NCBI GenBank assembly: GCA_963588535.1
Contig: CAVAII010000140.1
Coordinates: 1 to 11,137, forward strand
Reading direction: 5' to 3'
Length of the DNA stretch: 11,137 nucleotides
Origin: Scybalousia_A sp963588535
GTDB lineage: Bacteria; Bacteroidota; Bacteroidia; Bacteroidales; P3
Part shown: one piece after another, positions 6,347 through 11,137 of the stretch
Numbering within the stretch: the stretch's first letter is position 1
Layout of the letters: each line of letters opens with the position of its first letter
The notes under the pieces: model-generated
Databases searched by the model: none
Seen by the model: the letters and a program-made list of their open reading frames with translations, nothing else
Told to the model about the DNA's origin: nothing
Made by a program: the position numbers and the translations under genes

Positions 6347-8200
6347 TTACTTAACTAAATCCTCATTATATTTGGTTAGACTATCTAAGGCATTAGTTCT
6401 AACATTAATGTAATCAGTTATACCCAATGCGTTAAACTCTTCTTTTAGTGCGTCCTCAGGGTTACCTGCTACGATAATATGTTTTACTTTTCCCTTCAAA
6501 ATTGGCAAAGCACCCTTAACAAATTCAGGATATTCCTCATCGGAAGAACAAAGTACAAGTATATCAGGATTTTCTTTTAAGGCATCCTTACAACCTTGCT
6601 CAATATCGTCAGTAGGTTTGGAAACGATATCATAACCTACCACACCAAAGAAATTAGTAGAGAAGCCCGAACGAGCATTTCTCATAGCCAAATTACCATA
6701 TAACAAATTGAATACTTTTGGTTTGCGTTCGCTGTTGATAACACTGATTCTAAGTTTCTCAAATGGCTCTGCAGCACGTTTGCAACTTAGAGTATCGAAC
6801 TCTTTTGCCTCCTCTCTATGACAACAACAGCAACATTTCTTTTCTATGCTAACTTCTTTCTCCGTAATATTAGGATACTGATTAGTTCCTACGATAACAG
6901 TCTTACGTTTTGCAACATCTTTGGCTTTTTGTGCCTCAATATCCGAAACAGATGTTTGAGGGAAGTTTTCTCTTATGGCTTTCTCCATTCCACCTCTCTT
7001 TTCTACTTCCTTAAACCACTCCCAAGCCTTTTGAGCAATATTATTAGTAAGTGTCTCAATGTAATAAGAACCAGCAGATGGGTCAACAATCTTATCCAAA
7101 TAAGACTCCTCTTTCAAAAGTATTTGTTGATTAACGGCAATACGCTTAGAAAAGTCATCACTTTGCTTAAAGGCTACATCAAATGGCATAACAGCCACAG
7201 AATCTGCACCTCCAACAACAGCACTCATAGTCTCGGTAGTCGTTCTTAGCATATTAACGTATGCATCAAAGACAGTCTTGTTATATTTTGTATCAGTACA
7301 GTGGATAAATATTTTTGCTGCTCTGTCGTCTTTTGAATATTCGTTAGCAATATTGGACCATAGCAATCTGGCTGCACGTATCTTGGCAATCTCCATAAAG
7401 TATGTGCTACCAGTTGCGAAACTTAGCATCATTCTCTCCACACAATCTTCTGCTGATATGCCTCTTTCGGTCATGTTGTATAGATATTCGTTAGCCATTG
7501 CAAGAGAAAAACCTAACTCTTGCGAAATATTGCTACCCGAATCTGAGAAAATATTGCCGTTAATGGTAATAGTCTTAAACAAAGGTAAGTTCTCCTTTGC
7601 GTATTTCATAATTTCGGCAGCTTCTTGCATATTTCCTTCGAAACTACCACGGAAATGTCCATGTTTAAGAGCAAAGAAATAAGCATCAAGATTGATACTA
7701 CCTCTGATTTTGGTAGTATTATATTTTTTATCCTTGCAATAATCAACAAATAATTGCAAAAGAGTAAGATAATCACAAGATTTAAGGAAATTAATCCTTA
7801 TATATTCTGGATAAACACCCTCTAAAAGCAAGGCTAAATCCTCTTTAGAGGTAACGTTTTTGGTATTCAAACCAATAGAATTAACTCCTCTGTTTAGAAA
7901 CTCCAAGGCAATCGTATTTTGTGCCTTAATATCGTCTGTATCAATATCCATACGAATCTCCCAATCGTTATCCTTGTCGTGATGTCCACGAACGAAAGGT
8001 TTTTCATTAGGATTATTCTCCAAGTATTCCAATCCCTTCAAATCAGAAGCACGATAATACGGTTTAACATCAAATCCCTCAATGGTTTTCCAAACTAATT
8101 TTTTGTTATAATCAGCACCTTTTAGGTCTTTTTCTATTGCTGCTTCCCATTGTTCAGTAGTAACTTCTGGAAACTCTGTAAATAATTTATCGTATGCCAT
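6347..8200 (-). CDS. mutA: Methylmalonyl-CoA mutase small (beta) subunit
   Basis: This 617-residue cytosolic protein is the non-B12-binding subunit of the mutase that interconverts (R)-methylmalonyl-CoA and succinyl-CoA on the succinate-propionate route. The N-terminus (FPEVTTEQWEAAIEKDLKGA, near 9-28, then KPYYRASDL) and the TIM-barrel domain to about 440, including VVGGADSVAVMPFD and DPSAGSYYIE (373-382), are typical. The C-terminal domain (about 495-617) has the B12-domain fold pattern but shows GNLAMRNARSG where a B12-binding protein would carry DxHxxG, as expected for MutA. The linker contains an unusual run of five cysteines followed by histidine (456-461). The partner gene mutB, usually next to mutA in Bacteroidota, is not in the window: downstream is a terminator and a beta-barrel gene, upstream is divergent lpxC. 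A -7 element lies 32 bp upstream of the ATG. Confidence 0.93.
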   Translation of the reverse strand: MAYDKLFTEFPEVTTEQWEAAIEKDLKGADYNKKLVWKTIEGFDVKPYYRASDLKGLEYLENNPNEKPFVRGHHDKDNDWEIRMDIDTDDIKAQNTIALEFLNRGVNSIGLNTKNVTSKEDLALLLEGVYPEYIRINFLKSCDYLTLLQLFVDYCKDKKYNTTKIRGSINLDAYFFALKHGHFRGSFEGNMQEAAEIMKYAKENLPLFKTITINGNIFSDSGSNISQELGFSLAMANEYLYNMTERGISAEDCVERMMLSFATGSTYFMEIAKIRAARLLWSNIANEYSKDDRAAKIFIHCTDTKYNKTVFDAYVNMLRTTTETMSAVVGGADSVAVMPFDVAFKQSDDFSKRIAVNQQILLKEESYLDKIVDPSAGSYYIETLTNNIAQKAWEWFKEVEKRGGMEKAIRENFPQTSVSDIEAQKAKDVAKRKTVIVGTNQYPNITEKEVSIEKKCCCCCHREEAKEFDTLSCKRAAEPFEKLRISVINSERKPKVFNLLYGNLAMRNARSGFSTNFFGVVGYDIVSKPTDDIEQGCKDALKENPDILVLCSSDEEYPEFVKGALPILKGKVKHIIVAGNPEDALKEEFNALGITDYINVRTNALDSLTKYNEDLVK

Positions 8201-8231
8201 ATCAAAAAAGTGTTTTTATCATTTCAATTTG

Positions 8232-8239
8232 CAAATCTA
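8232..8239 (-). promoter_or_regulatory. Probable -7 promoter element of mutA
   Basis: The minus strand reads TAGATTTG followed by C, matching the Bacteroidota consensus TAnnTTTG, 31 bp before the mutA ATG. The transcript would carry a leader of about 25 nt. A TTG lies 23 bp further upstream, slightly beyond the usual -33 spacing. Confidence 0.6.
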
Positions 8240-8398
8240 ATAAAAAAAATTGACATCTAAAGCAATAAACGCAATATTTCCTCAAAAAAAGACAGAATTT
8301 TTTGATTTTACTCTCTTTATTCCTTATTATAATAAGACTGTTTGTAGTTGAATATCAATATTGTTTTCTCTTTTTTTGATGTCTTCTCGAAAGAAAGA

Positions 8399-8476
8399 AA
8401 TAAAATCAAATATTATGAGAATAAAGTTAGATATTATTCTGATGAAATCAAATATTATTTCGATAAGATTAGATAA
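8399..8476 (-). repeat. 21-bp repeat array, inverted copy of the 4185-4252 array
   Basis: In-phase units at 8406-8426, 8427-8447 and 8448-8468, with a partial fourth from 8469, share the core ARATATTAT. Units 1 and 3 match at 15 of 21, as do units 2 and 3. Units alternate between TCAAAT and TTAGAT starts, giving a 42-bp super-period. Read on the minus strand, 8466-8399 aligns without gaps to plus 4185-4252 at 53 of 68 positions, including the shared core TATTTGAT twice. It lies between the mutA and lpxC promoters. Confidence 0.75.
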
Positions 8477-8566
8477 AAAAACGAGGAGGGGTAAGAAAAA
8501 ATCTCTATAAATAATAATGTATAGGAAGAAAAGTGTAAATGTAAGTGTAAAACCAGACTAAATGAC

Positions 8567-8574
8567 TAATTTTG
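8567..8574 (+). promoter_or_regulatory. Possible distal -7 element for lpxC-fabZ
   Basis: TAATTTTG fully matches TAnnTTTG and would give a leader of about 75 nt before the ATG at 8657. No -33 TTTG is seen upstream. The hairpin at 8599-8617 would fall inside this leader. Confidence 0.4.
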
Positions 8575-8598
8575 TAGTTATAAAGTAGGGGAGGAGAG

Positions 8599-8617
8599 AA
8601 AAAAACGGCGTTTTTTT
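8599..8617 (+). terminator. A/T-stem hairpin with T-run upstream of lpxC
   Basis: AAAAAAAC (8599-8606), loop GGC, and GTTTTTTT (8610-8617) form a perfect 8-bp inverted repeat whose 3' arm is the T-run. It could act as a weak terminator or attenuator for transcripts from the distal element, or the A/T tracts may simply be an upstream element of the proximal promoter. Weak evidence for either. Confidence 0.3.
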
Positions 8618-8639
8618 ATATCAATTAATAAAAATTTCA

Positions 8640-8647
8640 TAACTTTG
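8640..8647 (+). promoter_or_regulatory. Proximal -7 element abutting the lpxC start
   Basis: TAACTTTG followed by C is a full match to the Bacteroidota consensus TAnnTTTG and ends only 9 bp before the ATG at 8657. With the usual few-base gap between this element and the start site, transcription would begin at about 8652-8655. The mRNA would then have a leader of a few bases at most. Confidence 0.6.
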
Positions 8648-8656
8648 CAAACTATA

Positions 8657-10033
8657 ATGAAACAACAGACAATAGAAAATATAGTTGAAATAGAGGGAAG
8701 AGGCTTACATACGGGTAAACAAAGCAAAGTAAGACTCGTACCCGAAGAATCTAACAAAGGTATCTATTTTGTTCGTACTGATATAGATACCAATCCTATA
8801 ATTAGAGCAATAGCAGAGAATGTAACCGACACTTCAAGGGGTACAACCATTAGTGAAAACTCTTATTCTGTCTCTACAATTGAGCATTTAATGGCAACGT
8901 TGATGGCAAATGAGATTGATAATCTGCGAATTGAGGTTAGTTGTGAGGAATTGCCGATTTTGGACGGAAGTGGAAAGTATTGGTTAGAACTATTGCAAAA
9001 GAGCAAAATAAAACAATTAGACGCAGACAAACAATATTTCGTTATAAAACAGCCTTATCACTATGTATCTGAGGACAAAATGGTAGAATTTTGGGCAATG
9101 CCGAGCGAGAAGTTCTCTGTTAGTTGCACAATAGATTTTTGTTCGGATTTGATAGGCACACAAATGGCTAAACTGCAAGATAAAGAGGAGTTTAACCAAG
9201 AGTTTGCGAAATGCCGTACATTTGTTTTCTTATCCGAAGTATCGGCTCTAATGGACAGAAATCTAATTAAGGGAGGAGATTTGGATAATGCGATAGTCTT
9301 TGCAGATAAAGTGTTGGATGATAAGACAATTGAGAAGTTAGCCGCATTCTATGGCAGAGATTTTTCGAATATAAAAGTAGAAAAAGGCATACTTAACACC
9401 ATAAAACTACAATATAGTAACGAGTGTGCAAGGCATAAGTTATTGGACTTTATGGGTGATATAGCCTTAGCAGGAATTAATATTAAGGGTGAGTTTATTA
9501 TCCTTAGACCAGGACATAAATCGAATACAGAATTAGCAAAACAATTAAAGCGTATGAACAAAGATAATAATATACCAGTTTACGATCCTAATAAGGAGCC
9601 AGTTTTTGATACCTTAGCAATAAGACAACGTTTGCCACATCGTTTTCCGATGCTTTTGATAGATAAGATTATTGAGGTAGGAGAGGATTATATTGTTGGA
9701 TTGAAGAATGTTACAATCAACGAAGACTTCTTTAACGGACATTTCCCAGAAGAACCAATTATGCCAGGCGTTCTAATCGTAGAGGCTTTGGGTCAAACAG
9801 GTGGAATGTTAGTTTTGAAAGATGCCAAAGAAGGTGAGCAATACAATACTTACTTTATGAAGTTTGGTGAGGTAAAATTCCGTCATAAAGTCGTACCTGG
9901 AGATACCTTGTTATTAAAACTACAACAAGAAGGCGAGATAAAGAAAGGTATCATTCAGATGAAAGGCACAGCGTACGTAGGTAATAGAGTGTGCGTTGAG
10001 GCTAAATTGATGGCTATGGTAACTAAAAAGTAG
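8657..10033 (+). CDS. lpxC-fabZ: Bifunctional LpxC/FabZ (lipid A deacetylase + hydroxyacyl-ACP dehydratase)
   Basis: This 458-residue fusion is typical of Bacteroidota. The N-terminal LpxC domain (about 1-300) is the zinc enzyme UDP-3-O-acyl-N-acetylglucosamine deacetylase, the committed step of lipid A synthesis. Visible residues are GLHTG (16-20), Glu76 and His77 in STIEHLMA, Thr188 in CRTF, His260/Lys261/Asp264 in RHKLLDFMGD, and His287. The FabZ domain (about 315-458) dehydrates 3-hydroxyacyl-ACP in fatty-acid elongation: LPHRFPMLLID (326-336), catalytic His362 in NGHFPEEPIMPG and Glu376, with the family spacing of 14 between them. I choose the ATG at 8657 because MKQQTI aligns with known LpxC starts. 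A TTG four codons upstream would be inside the promoter element. lpxA follows after 6 bp. The usual upstream partner lpxD is not present. Confidence 0.96.
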   Translation: MKQQTIENIVEIEGRGLHTGKQSKVRLVPEESNKGIYFVRTDIDTNPIIRAIAENVTDTSRGTTISENSYSVSTIEHLMATLMANEIDNLRIEVSCEELPILDGSGKYWLELLQKSKIKQLDADKQYFVIKQPYHYVSEDKMVEFWAMPSEKFSVSCTIDFCSDLIGTQMAKLQDKEEFNQEFAKCRTFVFLSEVSALMDRNLIKGGDLDNAIVFADKVLDDKTIEKLAAFYGRDFSNIKVEKGILNTIKLQYSNECARHKLLDFMGDIALAGINIKGEFIILRPGHKSNTELAKQLKRMNKDNNIPVYDPNKEPVFDTLAIRQRLPHRFPMLLIDKIIEVGEDYIVGLKNVTINEDFFNGHFPEEPIMPGVLIVEALGQTGGMLVLKDAKEGEQYNTYFMKFGEVKFRHKVVPGDTLLLKLQQEGEIKKGIIQMKGTAYVGNRVCVEAKLMAMVTKK

Positions 10034-10039
10034 AGAATT

Positions 10040-10807
10040 ATGGAGATGTATTTCTTGGATCCTAATGCTAAATTAGGAAAAAACGTTCGTATAGAGCCAT
10101 ACGCAGTAATATACGACGATGTTGTTATAGGCGACAATTGCTATATAGGTGCAGGAGCGGTAATATTTCCAGGTGCAAGAATAGGTAATAATTGTAGAAT
10201 ATTTCCTCACGCATCTATCGCCGCTATACCACAAGACCTGAAATTTGATAACGAATATACTACCGCCGAAATAGGTGATAACAACACAATTAGAGAGTTT
10301 GTAACCATTAATCGTGGTACTGCCGCAAGTGGAAAGACTGTTGTTGGAGACAATAATCTTATTATGGCGTACGCACATATTGCTCACGATTGTGTAGTAG
10401 GTAGTAATTGTGTATTGGCTAATAATACTACTTTGGCAGGACATGTTGAGATAGGAGACTACGCTATTACGGGTGGTTTTACGGCTGCTCACCAATTTGT
10501 TCACATAGGTCAGCACGTAATTACAGCAGGTGGTACGATGCTATTCAAAGATGCACCACCATACGTAAAAGTTGGCAAACAACCATCTTCTTATTGTGGT
10601 ATCAACTCGGTAGGATTGCACAGAAGAGGTTTTCCACAAGATGATATCAACGAGATTCAAGATATTTATAGAGTTGTTTTCCAAAGTGGATTGACTTATT
10701 CACGTGCCTTGGAGGAGATTAAATCCAGAAAACAAAACAAATACACTAATATTATTGCTACCTTTATGGAAAGAGCCGACAGAGGTTTGATTAAAGGTTA
10801 CAATTAG
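10040..10807 (+). CDS. lpxA: UDP-N-acetylglucosamine acyltransferase LpxA
   Basis: This 255-residue cytosolic trimeric enzyme transfers a 3-hydroxyacyl chain from ACP to UDP-GlcNAc, the first step of lipid A synthesis. Left-handed beta-helix hexapeptide repeats run from about 9 to 180 (for example IGDNCY, IGAGAV, IGNNCR, VGSNCV). The catalytic base is His116 in AHIAHDC (His125 in E. coli LpxA), and His151 in AAHQF corresponds to E. coli His160. GLHRRGF leads into the C-terminal helical domain. Gly164 aligns with E. coli Gly173, the position that sets acyl length, so a long acyl chain is predicted (inference). It starts 6 bp after lpxC-fabZ and is surely co-transcribed. A second ATG two codons later (10046) is an equally possible start; no clear SD decides between them. 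Confidence 0.96.
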   Translation: MEMYFLDPNAKLGKNVRIEPYAVIYDDVVIGDNCYIGAGAVIFPGARIGNNCRIFPHASIAAIPQDLKFDNEYTTAEIGDNNTIREFVTINRGTAASGKTVVGDNNLIMAYAHIAHDCVVGSNCVLANNTTLAGHVEIGDYAITGGFTAAHQFVHIGQHVITAGGTMLFKDAPPYVKVGKQPSSYCGINSVGLHRRGFPQDDINEIQDIYRVVFQSGLTYSRALEEIKSRKQNKYTNIIATFMERADRGLIKGYN

Positions 10808-10830
10808 TATATTGTAAGAAAGAAGTATTT

Positions 10831-10850
10831 TACTTAAGAAAAGTATTTTT
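10831..10850 (+). terminator. Possible weak terminator after lpxA
   Basis: TACTT (10831-10835) and AAGTA (10841-10845) can pair across a 5-nt loop and are followed by T5, 24 bp after the lpxA stop. The stem is short and AT-rich, so termination would be inefficient. It overlaps the putative purD promoter element. Confidence 0.3.
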
Positions 10851-10851
10851 G
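10844..10851 (+). promoter_or_regulatory. Possible -7 promoter element for purD
   Basis: TATTTTTG matches TAnnTTTG, 56 bp before the purD ATG, giving a leader of about 50 nt. There is no TTTG at the -33 distance. In sequence this rich in T, a chance match is possible. Confidence 0.4.
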
Positions 10852-10894
10852 TAATAAAGTTAGTTCTATAAAAAACACATAGAACGATAAACAG

Positions 10895-10900
10895 AAAGGA
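10895..10900 (+). promoter_or_regulatory. Shine-Dalgarno site of purD
   Basis: AAAGGA stands 7 nt before the ATG at 10908. It fixes that start, which also matches the expected first residues of PurD. Confidence 0.6.
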
Positions 10901-10907
10901 ATAGAAA

Positions 10908-11137
10908 ATGAATATATTACTTTTAGGAAGTGGAGGTAGAGAGTCCGCCTTAGCAAGAGTAATCGCAAAGAGTAGTCTTACTAATAAATTATTTATTGCA
11001 CCTGGCAACCCTGGTATGAAACAGTGGGGCGAGTGTGTAAAGATAGATGGTTTTGAGAATATTGGTAAGTTCTGCGTAGAAAACAAAATAGAGATAGTAG
11101 TTATAGGACCTGAGGCTTTGTTAGTTGAGGGTATTAA
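10908..11137 (+). CDS. purD: Phosphoribosylamine-glycine ligase PurD, N-terminal part
   Basis: The first 76 residues are present and the gene runs off the right edge. PurD (GAR synthetase) joins glycine to 5-phosphoribosylamine using ATP in purine synthesis. The visible part is the N-terminal Rossmann-like domain: MNILLLGSGGRESA, APGNPGM (32-38), and IVVIGPEALLVEGI near the end. One oddity is that the normally well-conserved GGREHA motif reads GGRESA here, with Ser13 in place of His. It lies 100 bp after lpxA, with a weak hairpin and a possible promoter between them, and is preceded by a good SD, so it is probably its own unit. It is far shorter than the usual length of about 420 residues only because of the window edge. 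Confidence 0.9.
   Translation, partial: MNILLLGSGGRESALARVIAKSSLTNKLFIAPGNPGMKQWGECVKIDGFENIGKFCVENKIEIVVIGPEALLVEGI

Noticed and set aside
6818..7682. 143- and 134-codon plus-strand frames inside mutA
   Set aside because: Both are antisense to a well-supported MutA gene, with no start signals and no recognizable domains.
8645..8656. Upstream TTG start for lpxC
   Set aside because: The TTG is part of the TAACTTTG promoter element, and the four added residues do not match LpxC starts; the ATG at 8657 does.
10073..10516. 147-codon frame antisense to lpxA
   Set aside because: It lies entirely within the strongly supported LpxA gene and shows no family resemblance; it is a shadow of codon use on the other strand.

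Overview
The window is AT-rich bacterial DNA, almost certainly from the Bacteroidota and most likely a Bacteroidales member. Several independent signs agree. LpxC and FabZ are fused in one polypeptide. A secreted M6-type metalloprotease ends in a type IX secretion (T9SS) sorting domain. There is a separate small subunit of methylmalonyl-CoA mutase and a FISUMP-type surface protein. Several genes are preceded by the Bacteroidota -7 promoter element TAnnTTTG, while Shine-Dalgarno (SD) sites are mostly absent.

Layout, left to right. Positions 1-483 hold no convincing gene, only short repeats and a strong terminator. Two minus-strand genes follow: the M6 protease (880-3879) and, 15 bp downstream of it, a RidA-family deaminase (484-864). 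Positions 3880-4314 hold the protease promoter and a tandem array of 21-bp units. Next come two minus-strand genes for exported proteins, a putative outer-membrane beta-barrel (5071-6279) and a FISUMP-domain protein (4315-5046). Upstream of them is mutA (6347-8200, minus), separated by a perfect 10-bp terminator hairpin. Positions 8201-8644 form a divergent intergenic region with the mutA promoter, a second 21-bp repeat array and one or two lpxC promoters. The plus strand then carries lpxC-fabZ and lpxA (6 bp apart) and the first 76 codons of purD, which runs off the right edge.

How the genes fit together. LpxA and LpxC catalyse the first two steps of lipid A synthesis, and the FabZ domain links this to fatty-acid elongation. 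MutA is half of the mutase that interconverts succinyl-CoA and methylmalonyl-CoA, but its B12-binding partner gene mutB is not beside it. The protease, beta-barrel and FISUMP proteins belong to the cell envelope or secretome. I see no defence system, phage or intact transposon.

The most unusual content is non-coding. Several intergenic stretches carry 21-bp-period tandem repeats. Two of the arrays (4185-4252 and 8399-8466) are inverted copies of one another, matching at 53 of 68 positions without gaps, and they bracket the FISUMP/beta-barrel/mutA block. Also notable are a TAnnTTTG promoter so close to the lpxC start that its transcript would be leaderless or nearly so, and a terminator that leaves almost no room for a promoter before the beta-barrel gene.
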